From the NCBI GenBank assembly GCA_029204225.1, contig CM055109.1, positions 6,795,982 through 6,859,981 of the forward strand: a DNA stretch of 64,000 bases. Reading direction: 5' to 3'. The notes beneath the pieces were generated by a model that worked only from the letters and a program-made list of their open reading frames with translations, had not been told where the DNA came from and searched no databases. Position 1 is the stretch's first letter; each line of letters opens with the position of its first letter. Position numbers and translations under genes: made by a program. This DNA comes from Diphasiastrum complanatum (lineage: Eukaryota; Streptophyta; Lycopodiopsida; Lycopodiales; Lycopodiaceae). Positions 33,831-45,428 of this stretch are shown in pieces.

Positions 33831-34265
33831 TTGAATTAGAATTAGAATTAAATATATTAATGTCTATCAAGTGCCAAGAGCACATAAGACAAGTAGAAAG
33901 TACATCAAATAAGAAGGAGCATTGTCCACGGGGGACTTATTCCTAAAAGCTAAACCAACACAAGAAAACAGAGAGAAAAACAAAGCTTAACCTCCAGCTT
34001 TGTCGAGGGTACAATATCAATAGCTTAACCACCAGCTACACAGAGGGAAAAAGAAAACTGATATAAGCTAAGTAACTGGCTAAGTGGATACAAAAAACTG
34101 CGTGATATGGTGAGAAGCAGGCGTTGGTCTCCGGTGAAGAGCCCGGGGCCTGAGGAGCGAAGAGGACGCTAGAGCTTCGGTCGTCGTACTAGAATGTCTA
34201 TCTCACTGTCAGATATCTCAGCTCTATCCCTTTTCTGGAAAAAGTGCCTAATGTGAGACTGGCCA
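33831..34265 (-). mobile_element. Short 5'-truncated LINE of the LINE B subfamily
   Basis: The minus strand keeps only the last coding piece, HIRHFFQKRDRAEISDSEID, and the 3' UTR ending CTTATGTGC...GACATTAATA. It matches 6130-6560 closely. Its 5' breakpoint at 34265 joins the linker of hAT copy C, and its 3' end runs into (GA/CT)n. Confidence 0.75.
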
Positions 34266-37200
34266 GGTGCTGAGGCCGGCAAGCCATCCACAGATGCCGC
34301 AGACTCTGCTTCCACTGCCACCGCCACCGCCACCGCCACCGCCCCCGCCTCCGCCTCCGCACCCACCACTGCCTCCCCCACCCCCTTCGCCAATACTCCC
34401 CATGGATCCACAGCCTCCACTGCTGCACCTACGCCTGTGCCACCACCTCCAGATCCACACCGTCCGTCCGCATCATCCGCTTCCGCACCTACACCTATGC
34501 CACCACCTCCAGATCCGCATCCTCCCAGCCATCCACATCCCAAGGCACCAGACAGATGACCATGTCGGGATCTTTCAAAGAGGGGCAGCTCAGAGAGGCC
34601 ACCAAGACCATAGCACAGATGTTGTATGACCTGAGCATCCCGCATCTTTATTTCAAGAGGCTATCTCAAAAGTTGCAGTCTGCGGGCCCACCTACACACC
34701 ACCCACAGCCGACACGTTTCGCGGCCCTTTGCTCCTGGAGCGGGTTGCATCCGTCAGAGAGAGACTAGCATCGTTGCAGGAGGCCTGGGATAGATTCGGC
34801 TGCTCCATCATGGATGACGGGTGGATTGATTGTCCTAAACGTCCACTCATCAACGTCATTGTTTCCAGCTGCTACGGTTCCATGTTCCTCTGCAGCGTCG
34901 ATGCCTCTGAGGCAGGGAGAGTGCACACGGCCGAGTACATCTACGGCATCATCCGCGCGGCGATAGAGGAGGTCGGGCAGCGCGTTGTCCAGGTACAATT
35001 TTTTTCATTAGTTGCTTGATCATTTATTGCGCAATCTTGATACAAAGGTTTCATTAGTTTTCGATTGATTGAAATGTGTTTCCAAGTTGTTCATTAATCG
35101 TATCAACTGTTTGCGATAGGTTGTGACGGACAATGCGTCCAACTGCCACAGTATGGGGGAGCTTCTTATGGCAAAGTACCCCTCCATTGTGTGGACTCCA
35201 TGTGCTGCACACTCACTGGACCTCCTCCTGCATTCCATCGGGCGCCTACCTTGGGTCAGTGAGATTCTCACAAGGGCACTTGTGGTTGTGGACTTCGTCA
35301 CACGCAAGCGCCGCACCACCGCCCTTTTCTGCACATTCAGCAAGTAAGATGCTACTTATTTTTTGGCTCATTTACAATTATGTTGCACACGCCAATAATT
35401 CTAGGGTTTAGGGTTTAGGGATGCGTTGGGGTTTTCGTGTGAGCCTCTTATTCCGTTTTTCAATGCAGGCTCGACTTGAAGAAACCTGCTCGCACCGCTT
35501 CGCCTTCCAGTTCATCATGCTCGAGCGGCTACACCGGCTCAAGGGTGATTTGTGGCGCATGGCTACTTCTGCAGAGTTCACGGCCATGGACCTGTCTTAG
35601 ACCCCGGAGGGCTTGGCCTTCCACGAGATCCTCTTCATGGAGCCCTTCTGGGTTGATATGCAGCAGCTCATGGACATCATGCGCCCCATCTACTCTGTTC
35701 TGAGGCTCGTTGATCGTGAGGGGTGCACGATGGGCCTCATATACGAGTTCATGGACCGCATAGGCGAGTCCCTCCAGCCTTGTGAGCTGGACCCTGCCAG
35801 ATATAACTTTTTCCGTCTCACGAACTTTCCTTCCATTCGCACTCTATTTTGTCTTGGTGCCGCAACATGCAATTGTGCAATTGTTGCCTCCACATGGTAT
35901 GTTCCACAGGGTGTAGCCTATTAGGCAATTGTGGCGGCGGCGACGATGATGGGATAAGTTTCACCGGCCCATTCACAGTGTAGCCCACATACTGCATCCG
36001 CTGTTTCAGAGCGAGAGGCAGTACGACGATGCAAAGTTGCGTGCGGACTGGTTCTCATACATCCGCCTCCTCAGCAGCGACACTGGTTTCCGCAGCAGGC
36101 TCGAGGAGCAGAGGCTGAGTTACAGGTAAAGCTTTGCTCTACCCCTCGCTCGCTCGCTCAACTACCTTTCGCTGGCTCAATTCAACTTCCCTTTGCTCGC
36201 CAATTGTACTCATGCACATCGGTGCTCAATTTCAGGCACTGCCTGGGGCTGTTCGGCGAGGACCTTGCTACTCTCCGAGAGAACAGGCTTCTACCTGTAT
36301 CATGGTGGGATAGCTACGGCGCTGGACAGACAGAGTTGAGGACGCTCGTGTTCCGAGTCCTGTCACAGGTATGTTATCTAATCTCATTCATCCAAACATT
36401 TTCCGCATTGTCTCTATAAAGCCGCAACTCACTCGAGTGGCTGCCAATTAATGTAGGATTGTTCTGCTTGCGTGTGCGAGCGGAACTGGTTAGCGTTCAG
36501 CCTTGTTCACACGAACAGGCGGAACCACCTCACAACTGAGCGATGCAATGACTTGGTGTACTGCAACACCAACATTAGGGTGGTTCGACGCATCGCGGAC
36601 AGCATGAGAGTAGGAGGCGTACGCGCCCTATTGTTGCAGGTATATTTCTATGCTCTATTGCTTGCTTCCGTGCTATAGCAGACAATCAGTTTAATGCCCT
36701 CACGGTTGCTTCGGTTATTCTCACGAATGATTTACTTGTGTAGGTCAATCCCGATGATTGCCTGGTTCCAGCGGCCGATCCAAAGCCAAAGGTTGATCCA
36801 GACGAGGCCGCTCGGCGTGCTCTGCGGGGTGATCCTGAGGATGATGCTGACAACGAGGAGCCTACCCCACTCCCTGCTGACGTTCCATTGCCCTCCTCCT
36901 CTGATGAGCCCACATATGATTCAGACGAGAAGGTCGACATTGCAGGGGATGGTCCACGTGCCCCACCCAGTACTCCCGCTACACGGACCCTTTCAGATGA
37001 TGGCTGGACAGAGTTTGCGAGGGAGATAGAGGCTGTCGCCCAGAGACACACCGCTCAGAGACGACTCAGAGCATCACAGGCAGGCGGTTCTTCCTAGAGA
37101 CCCCCTCGTGGCAGAGGGAGACCCCCAGGCATGAGTGTACCACAGAGGGTTCCTTCCGGCAGACCTAGAGGCAAGCCAGCCAAGAAGGGACGCACCGATG

Positions 37201-37345
37201 ATTTTTCTAGTCGTCTCTTGGCAGGCGTTGGCCCAGACTTGGAGGAGTCCCAAATGCCTCCAGACTTCCAGCCAGACTTTGTATTTGACAACCCTGTAGA
37301 TGCATCTGGCACGCAGAGGGATGATTCTTTTAGCATAGACTTTTA
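34266..37345 (+). pseudogene. hAT transposase copy C, most exons present, inactivated
   Basis: Order on the plus strand: Ala/Ser/Pro-rich linker (34270-34550); FKEGQLREATKTIAQMLYDL region (34560); DUF659 exon with SIMDDGWIDCPKRPLINVIV (34806-34865); VTDNASNCHSMGE and WTPCAAHSLDLLLH (35123 onward); LDLKKPART exon (35470); FMEPFWVDMQQLMDIMRPIY and DREGCTMGLIYEFMDRIGE; LRADWFSYIRLL; CLGLFGEDLATL; the dimerisation exon with DCSACVCERNWLAFSLVHTN (36457 onward); an acidic tail and AT-hook SGRPRGKPAKKG. The BED exon is missing. Breaks: shifts near 34690 and 35500, stop TAG at 35598-35600, and a stop after AGGSS (37095-37097). Introns keep GT/AG ends. It is the most complete relative of copies A and B. 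Confidence 0.85.
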
Positions 37346-38489
37346 GATATTGATACACACAGAGCATCATGTACATTGGCATCAGATGAGATGTATATAT
37401 TTTTTCACAGTTTATTCGTGTCATGGCTAATTTATCATGGTTGGTTACAAATGATTAGCTCTCTAAAATTTGAATGGTTAGTTAAAAATGGTTTGCTCTG
37501 TGCAAGATGAGAGAGAGAGAGAGAGAGAGAATCATTGAACACAACATGCTAAACCCGACACCCTAACAAATGGCACAGTTAACATAACACCCTAAACCCT
37601 AAACCCTAACAAATCGCACGGTTAACATATCATGAACCCACAACCCCACAGCCATAACCATCAAAACAAGGCAAAGACAGGCACCCTCAGTGTGTGATAG
37701 GCATTGCACCACAGGTATGTGCAGATTCAATATCAAAGCAGCACTTGGTTAGCATACACTTGAACTTGTGTAAAATGAATTTGGAATCGACCAAAATGGT
37801 CCAAGAATACAGTCCACAGGTTTGTGAGCCCGATACGAACCCAAGGGATCGAGCCTGGCTCGATTCGGGTATCGTTCAGTCACAATGGCCAGTCGACGAG
37901 AGAGAAACGCAATTAAGTCTAGCGAAATGGACTACTTTTGCAGCTTTTCGTCCGTCGGCCCTGTTCATCTAAACGGGGTCCGTTTCAGGTGTCGTCTGGT
38001 TCGGCTAGTGGACAACCTAAACCCTAAACTAGTGGGAACAGACAGGACGAGGAACGGACCGACGGTCAATCCGTAACGTCCGTCCGAAGTTCGACGTTGA
38101 ACAGGGCTTCAAGGACACTTCGTCCGGTCGGGACCTGAAAACTGTGGATTGCTAGTGTGTAAAGAGCTTTGATTTTGCTTGCTTGCTCTTGTGAGGATCA
38201 CCATCTTTGGTATGGGACTTAGATGGGGGTAGGATCTTGAGCATGCTTGTGTTTGTGATGGTAGTGATTGTGGTTTAGCAAGGGGGTGCTCGATAGGTCT
38301 TGCTTGAAGATTGGATCTAGCTATGGTTGGGTGGTAAATTCTTGAGGACATCTTGATTTTCTACTTTTGGAAGGATCTTAGGAGCATTGGAGGAGAGGCA
38401 CATTGCAGGCTTTTGGAGGCATTGGTGGACATCTACTCAAAGGCTTGGTGGGCTGCTCTTCCTAGTTATTAAAGTGGTTCCAAGTTCTA
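37346..38489. other. 3' flank of hAT C: (GA)n, telomere-like motifs and a short inverted repeat
   Basis: Contains (GA)11 at about 37509-37531, CCCTAAACCCTAAACCCTAAC at 37590-37610, and a 150-bp segment bounded by GCCCTGTTCA (37958-37967) and its inverse TGAACAGGGC (38098-38107). The hAT C terminus should be here, but I found no CATAGTTGC end. Confidence 0.5.
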
Positions 38490-39230
38490 CCACAATATTT
38501 GGACTCAGTTGCATAGTCTCAGATTCACATTGGGCCAGCTCCATGTATCATCACATCAGTTGGCTATTGAGATTGGAAGGTTCCACGGTATCTCGAGAGA
38601 GGAGCGGATATGCCAATTATGCTCTTTGAGGGATATCTTCAGATGCGGTATATACTATGAGATTAGAGGGAGATACCACTGCCTGTTTTGCAACATGCCC
38701 ACCGCACTTCGATCACTCATAGGATATGAGGATCCCCGTTGTGTTGCACATATGTTACGAGAGATGCTACTATTAAAATATGTTGGACAACGCAGCAAAC
38801 TCATCTTACCTTTTTCTTCTCTAGGAGAAGACCATGCCATGACACAAATTTCGATGACGATGAGGGGGACGACTATGACGATACACCTACTCCCAGAGAT
38901 CAGAGACAACACTCCATTTCTATCATAAGAAGACACTTCTCATCCTTCTAGGCGATGTCAGCAACTACCTCATGTTGCAAATCACATCACATCCTTCTCC
39001 TTTGACAGCAAGACATGACGATATTGATATTGTTATATCTCACGTATCTCACTCCTTTCAATTTGTAGTATTTAGTTATGTTTTTTTTCTTTTGTTACTG
39101 TTTCGGAGACGTTTTCATACGCTCCCACTAATACCACATACGTGACATGTACATTTATTAGCCTTATATGCCTTTTAGCGTGGAAAAGACACAAGCTTTC
39201 TTCTTCTTCTTTTCCTTTCTCTCTCTCTAG
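38490..39230 (+). pseudogene. LINE fragment: C-terminal coding end, 3' UTR and CTT/CT tail
   Basis: The frame 38509-38928 reads LRFTLGQLHVSSHQLAIEIG and CQLCSL, then FRCGIYYEIRGRYHCLF; the spacer between Cys pairs is shortened, so the zinc site is damaged. The 3' UTR has GGAGACGTTTTCATACGC and TATGCCTTTTAGCGTGG, then ACACAAGC and a CTT/CT tail (39196-39230). It is followed at once by another LINE. Confidence 0.78.
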
Positions 39231-40020
39231 AGACACATTATGTGGTAGCAGCTTTGTCATCATGCTGACACGTACATTCAGACAGACACTCCTTCTCATC
39301 GTATTCAGAGGCCTGTCGTCTCCTTTTCACAATGGGTGTTCAAATTACTGACCTACCTACTAGTACTCATTAGTATATCCGGGGGCACATTTATAGAGCA
39401 TATCTCCATAGCACTTGGCAGGGTCCACTAGGGACCAAGAGCGAGTTTTATCGCACACATTTTCTATCTCTAATGAGGTAGAAGGTGAGTCACATTTTTT
39501 TCTTCAAATGCCTAGCTTACTATGAGATATGAGGGAGATATTATTGCTTGTTCCGAGAGCACCTAGTAACACTCTCTACCTTGATATCATATGTTGCATT
39601 GATGATTCGAGAGATGTCAGACTTGCGGATGACGAGATTAGACATACTTGTACCCCCCATAATATAGTTGAGCATCAAAGAGTGCGTATCCCGTCGGAGA
39701 CAGACATGAGGTAGCCCTGAGTAGTGACTTTGATGGAGAGGCTAAGATTCCAGACACTTCCAGATACAGATGGCAGAGACAGTGTCGACACTCAGAGGGA
39801 CAGCCAATTCATAGACATAATCCACGACTCCACAGCATCTTGACTGTGCCAGCCATCTCACTATATTTAGTTTTTGAGCTTGGAGATATTGTTTTTCTTA
39901 GCTAATTGAGCTTTTAAGCTCCTATATGTGCACACTTGACATGTACCTTTTCTTAGTCTTATGTACCTTAGGACCGTATTTCAAGGACATCAGTAAAGAT
40001 TTTTCTTTCTTTCTCTCAGA
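39231..40020 (+). pseudogene. 5'-truncated LINE next to the previous LINE tail
   Basis: It begins at the (CT)n tail with sequence homologous to 56508 onward of the LINE at 55787, then reads QITDLPTSTH-like and SHFFLQMPSLL-like text with many stops. Its 3' UTR ends GTACCTTTTCTTAGTC then AAGGACATCAGTAAAG and a CTTT/CT tail at about 40002-40018. Same orientation as its upstream neighbour. Confidence 0.7.
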
Positions 40021-40672
40021 GTCAAACCCTACACAAAACATAAGTCTTATTCTAGTTTAAAATGTATGGTTCCATGCTAATAGATCAGAAATCCTCGTCT
40101 CAAAGGGACTACAAATGAGCACTCCTCTACAAAAAAAACTCAACGAAACAAATCAATTTCCATAAAATAACTTAATGTCACTCATTGTGGTTTGGAGACC
40201 CTTAAGGGAACCTTCTAGTAAGCTTTTAGTCAAGAATAGGTCCCTAAAGGGTTTGTTGTCTATCACTTAGCCAATGGCCCAGCAGCCTTAGCTTATCCAC
40301 TAATCATATAAAAAAAGAACCCTGAGTTTAACTCAATAAATGATCATGTGAATAGTAATCTCCTAGCTATTAAATGAAGGAAGGCCCCTGATAATACCTA
40401 TAAATGGTCCAAATCATACACCTATAAGATTCGGAAAGGATCATAGTACAGGCCCTCGGGGAGCAAGTTTCTTTGTGTGAGAGGAACAATGCACAAAATT
40501 GTGCCAAGCAAAACCAAAGCTTGGAATAAACAACTTGTTCATCATCAAATGCTTCGTACTTTCAAAATTGCCTAGAATAGACATTTGCTACTTCTGAAAG
40601 ACATAGTAATATTGGAGAAAACCAATGTGCCAAAAGAAAAGGGAGACACCCATGCTGCTGCTCACTAGACTA

Positions 40673-41330
40673 CTATAGCTTGACTTTGCTAAACAAAATG
40701 TTGATCCCAATCAGCAAGGAGAAGCCAAATGCAGAAAATACTCTTCCAAATGGGTTAAGGGCCTTTGAGTGGCCATCAACCTTTGCACGACAAGCGGATA
40801 CCCATAATTCCCTGATTTGTAATCTCTGCATCAACTCATCCAAATCTCTGATTAAACTTGATGTCTCTACTTGTAAGGACGGATCTAGGCAGTCCATGTG
40901 GTTGGAAGATCTTGGATATGAATAAGTGTGCACACTGCTTTGCGCACACAATAATAAATTGAGTCTGCTTAGAAAACTTTTCCTCAATAACTAAACAAGC
41001 ATTATGTCCTCTCTATATCTTGGGGTGTCCCATGATAGAATTGAGTACTCAACTCATTAATCATGGGCATTTGAGTAAGGGCATCAGCTACTATATTGGA
41101 CTTCCTTTTTCTGTATCTAATAATCATGTCGAATTCCTGTATTAACTCAGACCATCGGGCTTTCCTCCCTTGAAGGTCAGGTTGATTGCAGAGATGCCTA
41201 ACACTCTCGTGGTCTGTCAAAATCTCAAACTGTGCACCGTACAAATAATAGCTCCAAGTCTTCAAAGCATGGATTAAAAGCTCCTTCACATACATGCTAT
41301 ACTTTAGTTGGGCAGGTCATCCAATATGAC
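40673..41330 (-). pseudogene. Ty3/gypsy RNase H fragment
   Basis: Minus-strand 41295-41002 reads VKELLIHALKTWSYYLYGAQ, FEILTDHESVRHLCNQPDLQ and RKRKSNIVADALTQ. These are the RNase H domain of Ty3 pol: HALK, TDH with the catalytic Asp, and ADAL. Downstream frames (40987-40673) may be the decayed linker before integrase. No RT or integrase is visible nearby. Confidence 0.8.
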
Positions 41331-42648
41331 TTGCTTGCATAGATATCATGATGTATGCATAGCTTGAAGAGCTAAACCATGTATTGTATGAATGGTTCCA
41401 CAGCATTTGCCAAGACTCGAGTATACTTTAAATGCAGAAAAAGTTAACTAGATACACACCTGGAAAGCAAATCTATTAATTTCTTCTACAATCTTAATGA
41501 TTTTGTAAATGTGCATGCTTGAGCTAAAAGTAATTTATTGTGAATTGAATTTGTGCTGCATAACTGACATTTGGAAATGACTCGTTGAACATGAATAACT
41601 GTGTTTGGAATGAATGTATGAATAAGCTTTTGATTATATGAATATTTTGGAATAGAAGGGTTCTTCTATGTGGTCCATGAATAATTTTCATTGCCTACAA
41701 CCCTCAAGGTCTGGAAAGACTAACTGAAGAAGCTATCTCATCCCATTACACATACTTTTGAGCTAATGCATTGCAAATCGTTACCCTGCTCTTAGAAATC
41801 TTTTCTTGGGATGTACTTACTCCTAGAATGTTAAGAGGAAATTTGTCATACCCATCCTTAATATCATGGAAAAAATCCTGTAGTGAAATAACCATGCTTT
41901 TTTTATCATTCAACTTGTGTTTGTGACGGTTAATAATCTGACAATATATCTGAATGAACCTAAATCCTCAATTCTTTGATAAGAGCTTAGACTGCAAAAG
42001 TATAGTCCATTAAGTGTTTATAGAACCCCATTATATTTGCTGCTGTTGATGAAATTTGGTTTCCCATGTGAACTGGTTCTTTGAACTTTAGTACCTAAAT
42101 AGGAAACTATAGTATTGATAGGCCTAAGGAATCATTCTTAGAGGTTTAAAGTTTGCTGATAAACTCATTTTAGATGTTTGACATAGCACCTACTGTAAAA
42201 ATATTGTCTGCTTAGCTTGACAGGTTAGTTTTTGGGCACTGCGTCTTGATTGAAAAGATGTTCCTTTGTCATTGCTTTTTTCATTAGAGTAAAAGTTTGG
42301 CCTGGAAACGCTTCTCCTCTAATGCATTGGGCTGCAATAATTCTCCCTTATACAAGCCGTCTGTGTCAAACTTTGCAGTCATTTTTCTAATTTGCCGGAT
42401 GCACTTGAGATTCATTGGATAATGTCATAATGACACAGTTAGTTTTTTTTCAAGAAGATTCCTCTGAAGCAAATTGTTGAGCTGTTTAACAATATCTATT
42501 TCAATGTGCACAAAGAAATAGTACATTGCATGGGTGGTCACATATTGCCCCCAAAATATCCTTCATGATTTATCTAATTTAGTGAGCGTATGCTCTAAAT
42601 CTTTAGTTTATCTAATTTAGTGAGTGTATGCTCTAAATCTTTGTACAG
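41331..42648 (+). other. RecG intron before exon c; nothing recognised
   Basis: AT-rich intron DNA. A short duplication, tttatctaatttagtgagtgtatgctctaaatcttt-type, is repeated back to back at about 42570-42640, directly before the exon c acceptor. Confidence 0.5.
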
Positions 42649-42885
42649 ATGTCAATGCTTCTTCAAAAGCAGCAAATGATGGAAAAATTTCTTGAGGCTG
42701 TGGGGCTTCCATCTAGCTACATGGTAGAACGAGAATATGGTCTTGTCACAATGGACAAATGGTCTCCATTGACACAGAAGCTTGTAGAATCGCTCCCTTA
42801 CAAGTTGACAGAGTGCCAGATCAAAGTGATATCTGAAATCATATGTGACTTACAGAAGCCTGTACCTATGAACCGACTTTTGCAA
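42649..42885 (+). CDS. RECG: RecG-type DNA helicase, exon c (pre-core and Q-like motif)
   Basis: Seventy-nine codons between TTTGTACAG and CAA|GTAAGT. It starts MSMLLQKQQMMEKF; the ATG is internal, following FYLQ of exon b, not a translation start. It ends SLPYKLTECQIKVISEI then DLQKPVPMNRLLQ. The L-T-x-x-Q motif and PMNRLLQ are the conserved entry to RecG motif I. No stops; phase 0 at both ends. The intron before it is 9.7 kb. Confidence 0.92.
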
Positions 42886-43063
42886 GTAAGTGTGAACAGA
42901 ACTGTGATTAAAGTCTGTACTTTGACTACCTTTGGATGGAAATTTTTCCTCAATCCTTGTAACCTTCGACCATGCATGTGATGTAATTGTGGCTGTTCAC
43001 ATTAGGGGCTAAATATCACAATATTCTTAATATAGGCATAGAAGGATATTATGATTATAAGTT

Positions 43064-43498
43064 CTAGTTATGAGCAAATCATCACAAGGAAGCATAGATA
43101 TAGAGAAGATACTGAGAGTAACTTGATGTAGAACAATGACTGAATGACAATCCTGAAGTCTCTAGACTGAATGTATTGAAAGCTAAGCTAAACTAATCTC
43201 TCCTCTCTAATTTAGGCAACAAATCTCCAAACAATCAGCAACTGATAGCGAGGTCTCTGGCCTATTTATACTAATTGACATGATGACAGGCTGAAAGACG
43301 TAAACTTCAATATCTCATTCTGTGGGCATCCAATTGACAAGCTTTATAATGTAAACTGTAAGAACTTGCTAAGAGAAAGACAATTGGATACACAAATTTG
43401 GAGAGATGTATGCAAATAGCTGCCGCACAAGTGTCAAGGGACTTTTACCAAATTTAGACGGGGGGCATACTATTAGATTCCTACAACAACCTTCTAAC
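43064..43498 (-). repeat. Possible second LTR, related to 44912-45412
   Basis: The inner end (tatgagcaaatcatcacaa) resembles tgtgagaaaattatcacaa of the LTR at 44912. The outer end would start TGTTAGAAGG on the minus strand. No element body is recognisable next to it. Confidence 0.25.
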
Positions 43499-44911
43499 AG
43501 GTTTCGAGTTGTCGCCAATTGTATGGGAATACTCAAACCAGTTGCGTAATCACGAATCCCGAAACTACTAAGAGCGAAAGAATAGTAGCAGTAGTTTCAG
43601 AATCTATATCTACTAGGAGCAAGCCATCATAAGGAAGTTGACAAAAGCAATAGACCAGCCAAAAAGTGAGCAACAGGTCTGACACAAAGTGAGAAAGTTT
43701 CTAAAAGCAAGAATTACATCTCTCCCAAATCTTGATATATCAAATTAACAAACGTTAAGGAGATATGGCCGCACTCTTTCTCACGAAGAACAATGATCTA
43801 TACACATGTTAAACAATGCATAAAAGAGTACCTAAAAAAGATGAAACCGAGAGTTGGGTTAATTCACATAATTGGTCATTGCGCTTGGTTGAAAAGCGAA
43901 TGGCTTGAATTTACCATGTGGAAAATATGATTGACGCCTCTAAATTAGAATCCATGCTAGATGCCACGCCTTCTACCTCCTCAACTGATACCCAACTAAT
44001 AATAGGGATGCATTGTGCATCCCCAAAAACACGTGTGAAGAGCTCATCTGCACTAGTTGATGCAGTTCAATTCCAAGCGATCAAGGAGACGAATCCTTTG
44101 TAGACGACTTAAGTATGGCAGAGTACTCATGCTGTTATGTTATGATCCATTGAGAGTCAGCCTTGTGTCCAGGCATTTGTCCTATTGTTGCATCCACAAA
44201 TGAAGTCCATTGTACAAGGTCAAACTTGCACCCTCCGGAACCTTAACGCATGATAATTATTCTAAAGTGCAATGGAGTATTGTTTCTCAAATATGAGTTC
44301 AAAAAGGATGACACAAAGCAAGAAGCAATCAATATGATTATTGAATAAGTACTTCATGGAGAGCAACAATTCCTACAATCCTAATCAACTCGTCTAAGAA
44401 GACCACTTTATATGTATGTAGAACTGTAAGTGAAGTTATCACATAACGGCCAAATCTAATTTGATGGAAGAATCTACTCTCCAATAACAAGCTTCACCTT
44501 AAAGATGATTGTATGAGGGGTTTAATGATTCTAATACTAAAGTTTGAATGCATGTTGTCTAGAGTCATGGAGTGAAATGCTAGACCTTCTAGACCTAGAT
44601 ATGAATTTCCAACACTTTATGCTCCTTGTCAATCCAATCTTGCTATTGTAAAAATCAAAGTCATTTTCAATCGGGCTTTAGCTCTCTGAGATTCTCATTT
44701 GAATGATTTGAAGGTCGCATTCTTGGAGTTCTATCACCTAGAAAATAGAGACCTAGAGGTGGTTGAAAAGATTTGTTCTTTGTGCCAAAAGAAAGGAAAA
44801 GGTAAACCATCAAATGTCTAAAATTTTAAGTTTTAGCAAATAGCTCAAAAAGGCAATGTTTGACGAAGAATTATAGTTCCATTATGATTAAAGAGTGCTT
44901 TGACACCAAGT

Positions 44912-45412
44912 TGTGAGAAAATTATCACAAAAAAACACAAATAGAGAGAAGATTGCTACGGTTTTATTCATTGTCTCAGTAAGGACAATATGATGTATCC
45001 AAAGTAGAAGAAGTGGCAAATGGTCTGATGGCGTGGTCATGGTTTCCCTTTGCTAAATCCTTGGAATAGTGGGTCATCTACTTGTAACTAGTGTGCCAAG
45101 CCCATGTTTTGGAAATAAGCATGCATGTTAAGGGTTCCATATTGAAAAAATTTCGTAGCCATTGGCACACACAATAGCACTACTAGAAAGAGCAAAGTAA
45201 ATAAGCCTATTAAGCACACACCACATGGAGAAAACACAATTAGAGACCTACCATATGTGGGAGAATAGGAGCAACAACTTAAACTATTACAAGGACTCAA
45301 AAATTGAAGGATCTATGCCTCCCAAGTGCCATATCTCACATTACATTAATGATTAAAGATCTAAAAATCCACTAGTAGAACATGATATAAAATCTAATTA
45401 TCAACTTCAACA
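44912..45412 (-). repeat. LTR flanked by both a polypurine tract and a primer-site-like sequence
   Basis: On the minus strand the 501-bp unit begins TGTTGAAG and ends TTTTCTCACA. It is preceded by ATTAAAGGGGGCAAAA (45413-45428), a good polypurine tract, and followed by TTGGTGTCAAAGC, two changes from the tRNA-Met site TTGGTATCAGAGC. No copia or Ty3 domain can be recognised on either side. Confidence 0.5.
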
Positions 45413-45428
45413 TTTTGCCCCCTTTAAT

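Noticed and set aside
34267-34629. Proline-run frame in the hAT C linker
   Set aside because: An out-of-phase reading of the Ala/Thr/Ser-rich linker; the homologous phase gives the linker seen in copy A.
37850-37900. Possible hAT C terminus (CATTGTGACT on the minus strand)
   Set aside because: Too different from CATAGTTGCA and without a matching left end.
43918-44103. 61-codon frame starting MENMIDASKLESMLD
   Set aside because: No family resemblance, no neighbouring exon signals, and a length expected by chance in AT-rich intron.
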